Notes: a model not told the origin generated them from the letters alone. 64,000 bases of DNA from JBKQHQ01 sp052148715 (GCA_052148715.1 JBKQHQ010000144.1:1-64000); one strand, 5' to 3'. Positions 26,756 through 35,604 are shown, counted from the stretch's first letter. A program made the numbers and translations.

Positions 26756-26790
26756 TCCCTCCCCGCAAGCGCCCGCAAGCGGGGGAGGGG
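26756..26790. repeat. GC-rich hairpin between MetE-like copies 1 and 2
   Basis: CCCTCCCCGC at 26758-26767 and GCGGGGGAGGGG at about 26779-26790 can form a stem of about ten pairs around AAGCGCCCGCAA. It sits in the only sizeable gap (138 bases) of the three-gene array and may be a repeat unit or a partial terminator. Confidence 0.5.
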
Positions 26791-26866
26791 ACGCTGTGGC
26801 TCGGTCTTTCAAGCTTGCGACGTCCATCGCGTCGAGCAGGCTCGAATCAGATCCGCACGCCCTTGG

Positions 26867-27973
26867 TCACTTGCCCCAGATTTCCTCGGCAAGCTCGACG
26901 ATCATACGCAGCTTCGCCCATTGCTCCTCCTCGGCGAGCACGTTGCCTTCCTCGGTCGAGGCGAAGCCGCACTGCGGGCTCAGGCACAGCTGATCGAGGC
27001 TGACATATTTGGTCGCCTGGTCGATGCGCCGCTTGATGTCGTCCTTCTGCTCGAGCGTCCCCGACTTCGAGGTGACGAGGCCGAGCACCACTTGCTTGTT
27101 GCCCTTCGGTACGAAGCGCAACGGCTCGAAGCCGCCGGCGCGGTCGGTATCGTATTCGAGGAAATAGCCGTCGATCTTGAGATCGCCGAACATCCGTTCG
27201 GCGATCGGCTCGTAACCGCCCTGGGCGATCCAGGTGGAGCGGAAATTGCCGCGGCATGAATGCATGGTGATGACCATGTCGCTCGGCCGGCCTTCGACGG
27301 CGGTATTGATCATCTGGGCATAGCGGGCCGGAAGCGCGTCGGGATCATCACCGCGCTCGCGCGAATGGCCCCGCTCGCCGGCGTCACAGAGCATCGCCCA
27401 GGTGGTGTCGTCGAGCTGCAGGTAACGGCAACCGGCGGCGGCGAAATCGCCAATGGCCTTGCGGTAGGCCTGCGCCACGTCGGCGAAGTAACGGTCAAGA
27501 TCCGGATACACGTCCTTGCTGATCGAGACGCGGCCTTGGCGAAAGTGCAGCACGCCGGGCGACGGAATCGTCATCTTCGGCGTCACCCGCGTGTGATCCT
27601 TCACGAAGCGGAAATGGTCGATGTGCGGATGGCCGGAATAGCCCACCGGGCCCACCACCCGGACGCTTTCCGCCTTGGTGTCGACGCCGTGAAACTTGAT
27701 GCCGCCCGGCGTCGAGTAGAGCTCGACGCCATCGAGCCCGCGGAAGAAGTCGAACTGCCACCAGGCGCGGCGGAATTCGCCGTCGGTCGCGAGCTTGAGG
27801 CCGACCTCCTCCTGCTTCCTGATGATCTTCTCGATCTCGCGATCCTCGACCGCCTTCAGTTGCTCCGCGGGAATCGCATTCTGCTCGCGCTGCCTTCGCG
27901 CTTCCTTGAGCGCTAAGGGGCGCAGCAGGCTGCCGACATGATCCGCCCGAAATGGGGGCCTCGTCCGCTGCAT
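26867..27973 (-). CDS. MetE-like methyltransferase, tandem copy 2
   Basis: A 368-residue paralogue of the preceding gene. Conserved zinc-site segments are ITMHSCRGNFRSTW, LEYDTDRAGGFEPLRF and LSPQCGFASTEEGN. Specific differences lie in the middle (DVYPDLDRYFADVAQAYRKAIGDF and AMLCDAGERGHSRERGDDPDALP), where the substrate would be contacted. The start is ATG at 27973. The gap to copy 3 is only 10 bases, so copies 2 and 3 are almost certainly co-transcribed. Confidence 0.85.
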   Translation of the reverse strand: MQRTRPPFRADHVGSLLRPLALKEARRQREQNAIPAEQLKAVEDREIEKIIRKQEEVGLKLATDGEFRRAWWQFDFFRGLDGVELYSTPGGIKFHGVDTKAESVRVVGPVGYSGHPHIDHFRFVKDHTRVTPKMTIPSPGVLHFRQGRVSISKDVYPDLDRYFADVAQAYRKAIGDFAAAGCRYLQLDDTTWAMLCDAGERGHSRERGDDPDALPARYAQMINTAVEGRPSDMVITMHSCRGNFRSTWIAQGGYEPIAERMFGDLKIDGYFLEYDTDRAGGFEPLRFVPKGNKQVVLGLVTSKSGTLEQKDDIKRRIDQATKYVSLDQLCLSPQCGFASTEEGNVLAEEEQWAKLRMIVELAEEIWGK

Positions 27974-27983
27974 GGCTCAGCCC

Positions 27984-29090
27984 TCACTTGCCCCACACCT
28001 CGCCGGCCAGCTCGACGATCTCGCGCATTTTCGCCCATTGCTGCTCCTCGGTCAGGACATTGCCTTCCTCGGTCGAGGCGAAGCCGCATTGGGGCGAGAG
28101 GCAGCATTGCTCGAGGTTGACATATTTCGTCGCCTCGTCGATGCGGCGCTTCACGTCGTCCTTTTTCTCCAGCGTGCCGGACTTCGAGGTGATCAGACCG
28201 AGCACCACCTGCTTGTTGCCCTTGGGGACGAACCGTAGCGGCTCGAAGCCGCCGGCCCGCTCGGTGTCGTATTCGAGGAAGTAGCCGTCGTAATTGCAGG
28301 CGCCGAACAGCACCTCGGCGACCGGCTCGTAGCCGCCGGAGGCGATCCAAGTGGAGCGGAAATTGCCCCGGCAAACGTGGGTGGTTACGACCATGTCGGC
28401 CGGCTTGCCCTCGAGCGCTTGATTGATCATCCGCGCATAGTCCTGCGCCAGGCGCTCGGTATTCATGCCCCGATCCTTGGCCTTCTTCAGCTCCTCCTTG
28501 GAGCAAAGATACGCCCAGGCCGTGTCGTCGAATTGCAGATAACGGCAGCCGGCATCGTAGAACGCGCGCACGGCCTGCCGATAGGTTTTTGCCAGGTCGT
28601 CGAAAATGGCGTCGTTATTGGCGTAGAACTGTTTGTTCACGGCGCCGGGCTCGAGGCGAAAATGAAAGACGCTCGGGCTCGGTATCGTCATCTTCGGCAC
28701 CACGCGGGTATGGGCCTTGAGAAACTTGAAATGCGCCAGCATCGGATGGTTGGAGAAGCCGAGCTTGCGGGTCACCCGGATGCTTTGCGCCTTGGTTTGC
28801 ACGCCTTGGAATTGAATCCCGTGGTCGAGCTCATAGAGCTCGGCGCCGTCGAGCATGCCGAAGAAATCGAAGTGCCACCAGGAGCGGCGAAACTCGCCAT
28901 CGGTGGCGAGCGTCATGCCGATCTGTTCCTGCTGCTTGATGAGCTTATCGATCTCAGCATCCTCGACCGCCGTTAGCTGTGCGGCCGTGATCTCCCCCTT
29001 CTCGCGCTTGGCGCGCGCGTTCTTGAGCGGCGCGGGGCGCAGAAAGCTGCCGACCTGATCGGCGCGAAACGGCGGCTTCGTCCTTTGCAT
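27984..29090 (-). CDS. MetE-like methyltransferase, tandem copy 3
   Basis: A 368-residue paralogue and the first gene of the three-gene array. Zinc ligands appear in VTTHVCRGNFRSTWIASGG, LEYDTERAGGFEPLRF and LSPQCGFASTEEGNVL. It shares with copy 2 the KGNKQVVLGLITSKSGTLE segment and with copy 1 the IQFHGVQT-like IQFQGVQTKAQSIRVTRKLGF segment. Its variable middle reads NKQFYANNDAIFDDLAKTYRQ and SKEELKKAKDRGMNTERLAQ. The start ATG at 29090 has AAGGA upstream. Confidence 0.85.
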   Translation of the reverse strand: MQRTKPPFRADQVGSFLRPAPLKNARAKREKGEITAAQLTAVEDAEIDKLIKQQEQIGMTLATDGEFRRSWWHFDFFGMLDGAELYELDHGIQFQGVQTKAQSIRVTRKLGFSNHPMLAHFKFLKAHTRVVPKMTIPSPSVFHFRLEPGAVNKQFYANNDAIFDDLAKTYRQAVRAFYDAGCRYLQFDDTAWAYLCSKEELKKAKDRGMNTERLAQDYARMINQALEGKPADMVVTTHVCRGNFRSTWIASGGYEPVAEVLFGACNYDGYFLEYDTERAGGFEPLRFVPKGNKQVVLGLITSKSGTLEKKDDVKRRIDEATKYVNLEQCCLSPQCGFASTEEGNVLTEEQQWAKMREIVELAGEVWGK

Positions 29091-29150
29091 GGCGGTTTCC
29101 TTCCCTAAGAGCCGCGAGTGGACGCGCGGCTGCGGCGTTTCTCATATCCA

Positions 29151-29235
29151 TGTCATTGCGGCCGACGCGAAGCAATCCCCGGTCGGCAAATGACCTGCGG
29201 CCGGCCATTGCTTCGCTTCGCCTGAATGGCGTCGG
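29151..29235. repeat. Palindromic repeat (GTCATTGCGG type)
   Basis: GTCATTGCGGCCGACGCGAA then GCAAT on the left and ATTGCTTCGC, CTGAATGGCGTCGG on the right form an imperfect inverted repeat in the gap upstream of the MetE-like array. It resembles the GTCATTGCGAGCGAAGC repeats of Bradyrhizobiaceae. Confidence 0.5.
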
Positions 29236-29261
29236 AAGGCCAAGGCTCCGACCGACGCGCC

Positions 29262-30689
29262 TTATTCGCGCCGATGCGAGATCACATAGGATTCGTCGTA
29301 GAACCACAGGCCGCCATGGTCTTGCAGCACCTCGCGGGTGGCCTCGATATAACGTTGGTCCTTGTAGGCGTCGGCGAGCCGGTCGTCCTCGATCTGCGCC
29401 ACGTAGATCGCCGCGTTCCAAGCCGCGAGCAACGTCGACGTTCCGATCGAGGCGGAGATCTCCGAGGGCAACGTGTGCATCTCGTAGCGAAACAGCGATC
29501 GGCTGTCCGCATAGGCGTTGAAGTTGAGGTCGCGCGCGGCGGCACCCAGCTCCTGCTTGACGGCCTTGAGGATTTGATGCCGGTCGATGGTGAAGGGGTC
29601 GTCGCCCGGCCAGACTTTTTGGATGATCTCCATCCCGGGATCGTGGCCGAACGAATGCATGGCGATCAGGCGTCCGCCCGGCCCGAGCGCGCGGGCGAGC
29701 GGCGCGATCACGCGCTTGGCCTTGAATTCGAGCGAGGCGCGGGCGCGATAGGGCTGCGACGCAATGACGAGGTCGTACTCGGCCGTCGTGCCGCCGGGAC
29801 GCGGAATGACGGAGTCGAGCAGGAACCGATGGTCTTCGCGGTAGAGGACGAGAATCACCGGGCGCTCGTAAATGGGGTTGCCGCTCTTTTGGCTCACCCG
29901 CGCCTTCCAATTCTCGGCCAGGAACGGCTCGAGATCGGTGATCTGCTGCTCGAAGCGATGCGCCGAATTGCCCGATAGCGCGACCTCGTGCCAAACGAGG
30001 CTCGTCGCCGCGCTCAACGATTTGACCGCGAGCCAGGGCGCCTCCGCATAAGCGAGGTTGGTCAGCACGACCACGCTCGACGGGTGCTCGAAGAACCGGT
30101 CCGCCATTTTATGCAGCGTGAGACGGACATCCTCGAGGCTGATCTCCTTGCCGACGATGTAGAAGGGGATCGTCGGAAAGCGTTCATGCATCGCTCGCAT
30201 GACCCGCGACAGCACCGTTCCGTCACCGACGCCCGCATCGAACAAGCGAATCGCCGGCGGCCGCGGATGGATGCTGCCGAGCTCAAGCTGCACCCGATGC
30301 GCGATCTGCCATTTTTCGCTGCAGGTGTTGACGAACAGCAGATATTTTTGCCGGTTGTCGAAGAAACGGAAATTACGCTGCGGATCGGCTTCTTCGCCGC
30401 CCGTCAACGCGCTCGCTACCGGCAGGTGACCGGGCACCGCGACAAGCGGCCGCGCTGGGGCTGCGCCCATCGGGCTTTGTGCAAATTCACGGCCGCGCCC
30501 AGGCGCGGAACTGCGGTTGTCAGTCATGAAGCTACGAATGCGATCCAGGGTATCGGTGGTGATTCGGCCGCCATTGCGGAGCCGTGTCGTCAGCTTGCCA
30601 TCGTTAACAGCGCGACGGCCAAACGTTGACTCGGCCAACCCGGTCTGGCGGCAGAAGTCGGCGATCTCCCCAAGAATTTGTTCGTTCAT
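29262..30689 (-). CDS. SAM-dependent methyltransferase-like protein with N-terminal HTH-like region
   Basis: A 475-residue protein. Residues 1-55 (NEQILGEIADFCRQTGLAESTFGRRAVNDGKL and RITTDTLDRIRSFM) look like the small helix-turn-helix seen in Rhizobiales proteins that bind DNA. Residues 120-250 carry a class I methyltransferase motif I, IRLFDAGVGDGTVLSRVM, and FYIVGKEISLEDVRLTL in place of motif II. Residues 320-400 contain YDLVIASQPYRARASLEFKAK and ALGPGGRLIAMHSFGHDPG. The ATG at 30689 has a strong AAGGAGG site. This architecture recurs in related bacteria as hypothetical. The substrate and whether the N-terminus binds DNA are unknown. Confidence 0.7.
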   Translation of the reverse strand: MNEQILGEIADFCRQTGLAESTFGRRAVNDGKLTTRLRNGGRITTDTLDRIRSFMTDNRSSAPGRGREFAQSPMGAAPARPLVAVPGHLPVASALTGGEEADPQRNFRFFDNRQKYLLFVNTCSEKWQIAHRVQLELGSIHPRPPAIRLFDAGVGDGTVLSRVMRAMHERFPTIPFYIVGKEISLEDVRLTLHKMADRFFEHPSSVVVLTNLAYAEAPWLAVKSLSAATSLVWHEVALSGNSAHRFEQQITDLEPFLAENWKARVSQKSGNPIYERPVILVLYREDHRFLLDSVIPRPGGTTAEYDLVIASQPYRARASLEFKAKRVIAPLARALGPGGRLIAMHSFGHDPGMEIIQKVWPGDDPFTIDRHQILKAVKQELGAAARDLNFNAYADSRSLFRYEMHTLPSEISASIGTSTLLAAWNAAIYVAQIEDDRLADAYKDQRYIEATREVLQDHGGLWFYDESYVISHRRE

Positions 30690-31005
30690 GGCTGCCCCTC
30701 CTTCGTGTAAGTCCCGCGACTGCGGTGGAGAACAGCGGATTTGTCGCAAATGGAACCAAGAGTGGGAGCGTTCGTCAACCACAAAATGGAGTGGGAAAAG
30801 ATGGGATGCAATGGTGGGCCAAATCCCAAAGATCGCGGTGAGCATGAAACGCCGCTAATCCGGGCACATCTCAAATGCGGGGCCGTCTTTGTGGTGGGGG
30901 ATATCTTCGCTTTTAGCCCACTAATGGGCAATAGGTGGGCGGCCGCCGTGGAGCGCCACCGTGCTTTTCGCGGGCGTGTTCCGGCTCAGACGATAGGGAC
31001 GCCGG
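30690..31005. other. Intergenic region, 3' of ligC and 5' of the methyltransferase-like gene
   Basis: This stretch of 316 bases contains the upstream region of the 475-residue protein gene, with AT-rich blocks around 30740-30930, and the downstream end of the lig operon. A modest stem, GCCCAC at 30918-30923 with GTGGGC at 30937-30942, could act in termination of the lig transcript. No gene is seen. Confidence 0.4.
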
Positions 31006-31968
31006 CTAGGCGTGGGCGAGGCGCTTCGGGTCGATGATCTGCTCGAGCCGGCCCAGAACCCGCATGCAGGGAAGCACTTGCGCCAGGCTCGACTTCGGCT
31101 CGCGCTTCTCGCGGATCGCTGCGACGAATTCGCGGTCCTCGATCTCGATGCCGTCCATCGACACGTCGACCTTGGACAGGTCGATCGGATTTTTCTTTCC
31201 GTCCGCGAGATCGTCGTAATAGGCCTGGTAGGTGCCGTTGTCGCAGATGTAGCGGAAGAACGAGCCGAGCGGGCCGTCGTTGTTGAACGACAGCGACAGT
31301 GTGCAGATCGCGCCCGACGGCACCTTCATCACGATGCCCATATCCATGGCGATCTTGAGCTCGGGATGCGGCGGCCCCTGCACCGCATAGCAGTCGGAGG
31401 TCACTTCGCCGGTCTGATGATGGAACAGGTCGACCGTGTGGCAGGCGTGGTGCCAGAGAAGATGGTCGGTCCAGCTACGCGGCTTGCCGGCGGCGTTCAT
31501 GTTGCGGCGGCGGAAAAAATAGGTCTGCACGTCCATCTGCTGGATCTTCAGCTCGCCCTTCTCGATCCGCTTGTGCACCCACTGGTGGCTCGGATTGAAG
31601 CGGCGTACATGGCCGGCCATGGCCACGACGCCGGTCTCCTTTTGGATCTGCACCAGACGTTCGGAATCTTCGACGCTGTCGGCGATGGGGATCTCGATCA
31701 GCACATTCTTGCCGGCGCGCATGACCTGCTCGCCTTGGCTGCGATGCAGCTTGGTCGGTGTCGTCAGAATCACCGCGTCGGAGCGCTTGATGCCCTCGCT
31801 CAACTCGCCGCTCCAATGCGGTATGCCGTATTTCTTGGCAACTTCCGCGGTGGCGTCCTGATTGCCGCCGACGAGCGAGACGATCTCGACGTCGGGAATG
31901 CGCTTGAGGGCGTCGAGGTGCTTCTGACCAAAGGCGCCTTGGCCGGCCACGCAAATCTTCACCGCCAT
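31006..31968 (-). CDS. ligC: 4-carboxy-2-hydroxymuconate-6-semialdehyde dehydrogenase
   Basis: A 320-residue Gfo/Idh/MocA-family NAD(P)-dependent dehydrogenase. The Rossmann motif is KICVAGQGAFGQKHLDAL, followed by ILTTPTKLHRSQGEQVMRAGKNVLIEIPIA, the GHVRRFNPSHQWVHKRI segment and WTDHLLWHHACHTVDLFHHQTG with the catalytic His. These match LigC of Sphingobium, which oxidises the LigAB product, in its hemiacetal form, to 2-pyrone-4,6-dicarboxylate. Its place right after ligA-ligB and with ligI on the same strand makes the assignment strong. The gap to ligB is 39 bases. Confidence 0.92.
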   Translation of the reverse strand: MAVKICVAGQGAFGQKHLDALKRIPDVEIVSLVGGNQDATAEVAKKYGIPHWSGELSEGIKRSDAVILTTPTKLHRSQGEQVMRAGKNVLIEIPIADSVEDSERLVQIQKETGVVAMAGHVRRFNPSHQWVHKRIEKGELKIQQMDVQTYFFRRRNMNAAGKPRSWTDHLLWHHACHTVDLFHHQTGEVTSDCYAVQGPPHPELKIAMDMGIVMKVPSGAICTLSLSFNNDGPLGSFFRYICDNGTYQAYYDDLADGKKNPIDLSKVDVSMDGIEIEDREFVAAIREKREPKSSLAQVLPCMRVLGRLEQIIDPKRLAHA

Positions 31969-32007
31969 CGTCTTACCTCGATCGAGCTGAAGGATGTTTG
32001 GTAGGCG

Positions 32008-32850
32008 TCAGTGCTTGTTTTCGAGAATGATGTGCCCGACAGCCGTGTTCGAGGCGGGCACGGTGTAAAAGCGGTACACCTCGTCCACCTTGTCGTCGAG
32101 GGCGCCGCGCATGACCAGCCACATCACCATCTCGATGCCTTCGGCGCCGGCCTCGCGCATATACTCGACATGCGGAATCTTGATCAGCGCCTGCGGGTCC
32201 TTGCTCATGCCGTCGAGGAACTTCTTGTCGAAGTCGCTGTTGATCAGGCCGGCGCGCGGTCCGGAAATTTGATGCGACATGCCGCCGGTGCCGAAGATCA
32301 CCACCCGCAGGTCTTCCGGATAGGATTCCACCGCCTTGCGGATGGCTTTGCCGAGCATGAAGCAGCGATGCCCGGTCGGCGGCGGATACATCACGACGTT
32401 GACCGCAAGCGGGATGACCGGGCAGGGCCATTGCTTCGGGGATCCGAACAACAAGTTCAGCGGCACCGTCAGTCCGTGATCGACCTCCATCTTGTTGACG
32501 ATGGTCAGATCGAACTCGTCGAGGATGACCGACTGGGCGATGTGCGAGGCAAGCTCGGGGTGCCCCTTCACGACCGGGACCGGCCGCGGACCCCAGCCCT
32601 CGTCGGCCGGCGGAAACTCCGCCGCGCAGCCAAGCGCAAAGGTCGGGATGATGTCGACCGAGAACGCCGACGCGTGGTCGTTGTAGACCACGATGGCGAC
32701 ATCCGGCTTGGTCTTGGCCATCCATTCCTTGGATCGCTCGAAGCCGCTGAACACCCGCTGCCAGTAGGGTTCCTGCGTCTTGCCGTTGTCGATGGCGGCG
32801 CCGATCGCCGGCACGTGCGAGGACGACACGCCTGCAATGATCTTAGCCAC
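32008..32850 (-). CDS. ligB: Protocatechuate 4,5-dioxygenase beta (catalytic) subunit
   Basis: A 280-residue class III extradiol dioxygenase subunit. The iron ligands and catalytic His of LigB are visible: His12 (GVSSSHVPAIG), His59 (VYNDHASAF), His193 (GTGGMSHQISG) and Glu240 (AEGIEMVMW); the spacing agrees with Sphingobium LigB within two residues. It opens the protocatechuate ring between C4 and C5. The start overlaps the ligA stop by eight bases, giving coupled synthesis of the two subunits. Confidence 0.95.
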   Translation of the reverse strand: MAKIIAGVSSSHVPAIGAAIDNGKTQEPYWQRVFSGFERSKEWMAKTKPDVAIVVYNDHASAFSVDIIPTFALGCAAEFPPADEGWGPRPVPVVKGHPELASHIAQSVILDEFDLTIVNKMEVDHGLTVPLNLLFGSPKQWPCPVIPLAVNVVMYPPPTGHRCFMLGKAIRKAVESYPEDLRVVIFGTGGMSHQISGPRAGLINSDFDKKFLDGMSKDPQALIKIPHVEYMREAGAEGIEMVMWLVMRGALDDKVDEVYRFYTVPASNTAVGHIILENKH

Positions 32851-33238
32851 GTTTGGATTCCGATTTACTGCGATTGCCTTCCACCGTGCGGCCGCCCTTG
32901 AGCATCATTTGGGCATATTCTTCTTGGGTGGAGCCGGTCATGATGGCGGCGACCTGCTGGAACGAGAGCCCATCGGTCGCGCCGAGCTTGGCGGTGAAAT
33001 AGATATTGCCGCCGAGCTCGAGCATCCTGTTCCAGTTGCGCTCGAGGATCGCCTTGCGCTGCTCGGGCGTCAGGGAGAACTGGTCGAGGTATTTTTCCTC
33101 ATTCTCCTTGAAGGCCTTGCGGTTCTCCGCCTTCATCAGCGACATGCAAAACATGTTGATGGGATAGCCTTTGCGCGACCGGTCCGCGTCGAACACGAAC
33201 GTGCCGGGAATATCGTCATAATCGTGCTCGCCTGACAT
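32843..33238 (-). CDS. ligA: Protocatechuate 4,5-dioxygenase alpha subunit
   Basis: A 131-residue all-helical small subunit that caps the LigB active site. The segments GTFVFDADRSRKGYPINMFCMSLMKAENRKAFKENEE, FSLTPEQRKAILERNWNRMLELGGNIYFTAKLGATDG and VAAIMTGSTQEEYAQMMLKGGR (quoted in part) are typical. The ATG at 33238 is fixed by GGAGG eight bases upstream; earlier in-frame starts have none. It overlaps ligB by eight bases. Confidence 0.93.
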   Translation of the reverse strand: MSGEHDYDDIPGTFVFDADRSRKGYPINMFCMSLMKAENRKAFKENEEKYLDQFSLTPEQRKAILERNWNRMLELGGNIYFTAKLGATDGLSFQQVAAIMTGSTQEEYAQMMLKGGRTVEGNRSKSESKRG

Positions 33239-33431
33239 CGGTGTTTCCTCCATCGCAAGGGCAGCCAAGGCCCGCACGCCGGGCGGCCCGCTTTACGAGC
33301 GATGGCCTTGAGATATAGGGGTCGCCTGGGGTTTGCAACGCCGCGCAGTGGCCAGGAAAAGCCGCTCTTAGGCATGGCGAGGCATGACCGCGGGCGGCTC
33401 CGGGCGCGGTTCTGATTCGCCGGTCCGCGGC

Positions 33432-34304
33432 TCACCCCGCCCAGTAGAGACGCATCGGATTGTCGACCAAGAGCGAGGCTTGCAGTGCCGGCGTCGGCGC
33501 AATCTTCGGAATGATGTCCACCAACACTCCGTCGTCGGGCGCCTCCTTGGTCATATTGGGATGCGGCCAATCGGTGCCCCACAGCACCCGGTCGGGAAAC
33601 CGCTCGACCAGCGTGCGCGCGAAGGGGACCACGTCGTCGTAAGGGGCGCCGGCGAGCGACAGTCGTTCCGGGCAGCTCACCTTGCTCCAGATGTTCTTGT
33701 GCTGGTCAAGGAGCCGCAGGTAGCGCTGAAACTCGGGATGGTCGACGCCCTTTTTCACATCCGGACGCCCCATGTGATCGACCACCACGACTGTCGGCAG
33801 CGTGGTGAAGAAAGATTCGAGCTCCGGCAGGTCGGGCATCTCGAAATAGACCACGATGTGCCAATTGAATGGGGCAACGCGGGCGGCGATGCGTTGAAGC
33901 ACGTCGCGCGGCGTGAAGTCGACGAGCCGCCGAACGAAATTGAAGCGCACGCCGCGCACGCCGGCGCGGTCGAGCGATTTGAGCTCGCTCTCGCTCACCT
34001 CCTCGCCCACCACCGCGACGCCGCGCGCGCGACCCTTGGACGCGACCATGGCGTCGACCAGCGCGGCATTGTCCGTGCCGTGGCAACTCGCTTGCACGAT
34101 GACGTTCTTGTCGAACCCGAGAAAGTCCCGCAGCGCGAAAAGCTTCTCCTTAGGAGCATCGCAGGGCGTGTACTTGCGCTCGGGCGCATACGGAAACTTG
34201 TCGGCCGGGCCGAACACGTGGCAGTGCGCATCGACCGCGCCGGCGGGCGGCTTGTAGCGCGGCTTCGAAGGATTGGGATGAAAGGGGATCCAACCGGCGT
34301 CCAT
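33432..34304 (-). CDS. ligI: 2-pyrone-4,6-dicarboxylate lactonase
   Basis: A 290-residue amidohydrolase-2 family lactonase. It carries the metal-site start VDAHCHVFGPADKFPYAPER, the segment VIVQASCHGTDNAALVDAM, RGVRFNFVRRLVDF, VVVDHMGRPDVKKG and the terminal Asp in LWGTDWPHPNM. LigI hydrolyses PDC to 4-oxalomesaconate, the step after LigC. The ATG at 34304 (MDAGWIPFHPN) is preferred; a TTG at 34340 is possible. It is followed, after a gap of about 190 bases, by ligA on the same strand. Confidence 0.92.
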   Translation of the reverse strand: MDAGWIPFHPNPSKPRYKPPAGAVDAHCHVFGPADKFPYAPERKYTPCDAPKEKLFALRDFLGFDKNVIVQASCHGTDNAALVDAMVASKGRARGVAVVGEEVSESELKSLDRAGVRGVRFNFVRRLVDFTPRDVLQRIAARVAPFNWHIVVYFEMPDLPELESFFTTLPTVVVVDHMGRPDVKKGVDHPEFQRYLRLLDQHKNIWSKVSCPERLSLAGAPYDDVVPFARTLVERFPDRVLWGTDWPHPNMTKEAPDDGVLVDIIPKIAPTPALQASLLVDNPMRLYWAG

Positions 34305-34395
34305 GGTCAACGCGTCTCCGTCTTTGCGTGATTGTGTCAATAATGGTGGCGCAAGCTCGAAGCGGCGGACCGCCGCGTACTTCGCCTGATTCCGG

Positions 34396-35604
34396 CTAGC
34401 TCACGCGCTCAATGGCGAGTGACACGCCCTGTCCGACCCCAACGCACATGGTGGCAAGACCGAGCTTGCCGCCTTTCGTCGCAAGCCCGTGCGCGGCGGT
34501 CATGGCTAGGCGGGCACCCGACATCCCGAGCGGATGCCCGAGCGCGATGGCGCCGCCATGCGGATTGACGTGCTCGGCGTCATCCGGCAGCCCAAGCTGC
34601 CGCAGGCAGGCGAGTGATTGCGATGCGAATGCCTCATTGAGCTCGATCAGATCGAAATCGCCGATCTTCAATCCCAGGCGTTGCATCAGCTTCTGGGTGG
34701 ACGGCACGGGTCCGATGCCCATGACGCGGGGCGGCACTGCGGCCGACGCCATGCCGAGCACGCGGGCGCGGGCCGTCAGGCCATGCCGCGCCACGGCGGC
34801 TTCGGAGGCGAGGATCATCGCGGCTGCGCCGTCATTCACGCCCGACGCATTGCCGGCTGTCACCGTGCCTGGATTGCGGAAGGGAGTTTTGAGCTTGCCA
34901 AGCGCCTCGAGCGTCGTGTCCGGGCGCGGATGCTCGTCGGTATCGACCGTGACCGGGCCGGCTTTGCCGCCGGATATCTGTACCGGTACGATCTCCTCGG
35001 CGAAAAACCGAGCCGCGATGGCCTTGCCGGCCCGCTGCTGCGAGCGCCAGGCGAACGCATCCTGGTCCCTGCGCGCGACTTGGTAATCCTCGGCGACGTT
35101 CTCTCCGGTCTCCGGCATCGCCTCGACGCCGTATTGCGCCTTCATCAGCGGATTGATGAAGCGCCAGCCGATCGTCGTATCGAAGGTTTCGGCCGAGCGT
35201 TGGAACGCCTCCTGCGCCTTGCCCATGACGAAGGGCGCGCGCGTCATCGATTCGACGCCGCCCGCAACCGCAAGCTCGATCTCGCCGGCGCGGATCGCGC
35301 GCGCCGCGCCGCCGACCGCGTCGAGGCCGGATGCGCACAGTCGGTTGATCGTGATGCCCGGAATCTGTACCGGCAGGCCGGCGAGCAGCAGCGCCATGCG
35401 CGCAACGTTGCGGTTGTCTTCTCCAGCCTGGTTGGCACAGCCGAAATAGACCTCATCGAGCGCTGACCAATCGACCTTCGAGTTGCGCGCCACCAGCGCC
35501 CTGATCGGCACCGCCGCAAGATCATCGGTGCGCACCTTGGCCAGGGATCCGCCATACCGGCCGATCGGGGTGCGTGCCGCATCGCAAATGAAAACCTCGG
35601 GCAT
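34396..35604 (-). CDS. pcaF: 3-oxoadipyl-CoA-type thiolase
   Basis: A 402-residue thiolase. The acylated Cys lies in ITINRLCASGLDAVGGAAR; the His in NPHGGAIALGHPLGMSGAR and second Cys in GLATMCVGVGQGVSLAIE complete the active site. The overall sequence follows the PcaF (beta-ketoadipyl-CoA thiolase) group, including EVFICDAARTPIGRYGGSL and FGCANQAGEDNRNVARMALLLAGLP. The ATG at 35604 has AAGGAG upstream. No other beta-ketoadipate genes are adjacent, so its true substrate here may be the 3-oxoacyl-CoA made by the divergently encoded feruloyl-CoA synthase pathway. Both readings are possible. Confidence 0.85.
   Translation of the reverse strand: MPEVFICDAARTPIGRYGGSLAKVRTDDLAAVPIRALVARNSKVDWSALDEVYFGCANQAGEDNRNVARMALLLAGLPVQIPGITINRLCASGLDAVGGAARAIRAGEIELAVAGGVESMTRAPFVMGKAQEAFQRSAETFDTTIGWRFINPLMKAQYGVEAMPETGENVAEDYQVARRDQDAFAWRSQQRAGKAIAARFFAEEIVPVQISGGKAGPVTVDTDEHPRPDTTLEALGKLKTPFRNPGTVTAGNASGVNDGAAAMILASEAAVARHGLTARARVLGMASAAVPPRVMGIGPVPSTQKLMQRLGLKIGDFDLIELNEAFASQSLACLRQLGLPDDAEHVNPHGGAIALGHPLGMSGARLAMTAAHGLATKGGKLGLATMCVGVGQGVSLAIERVS

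Noticed and set aside
34396..35604. Thiolase as proof of a complete beta-ketoadipate pathway here
   Set aside because: No pcaI, pcaJ, pcaH/G, pcaB, pcaC or pcaD genes are present in the window; the gene alone does not show that route.
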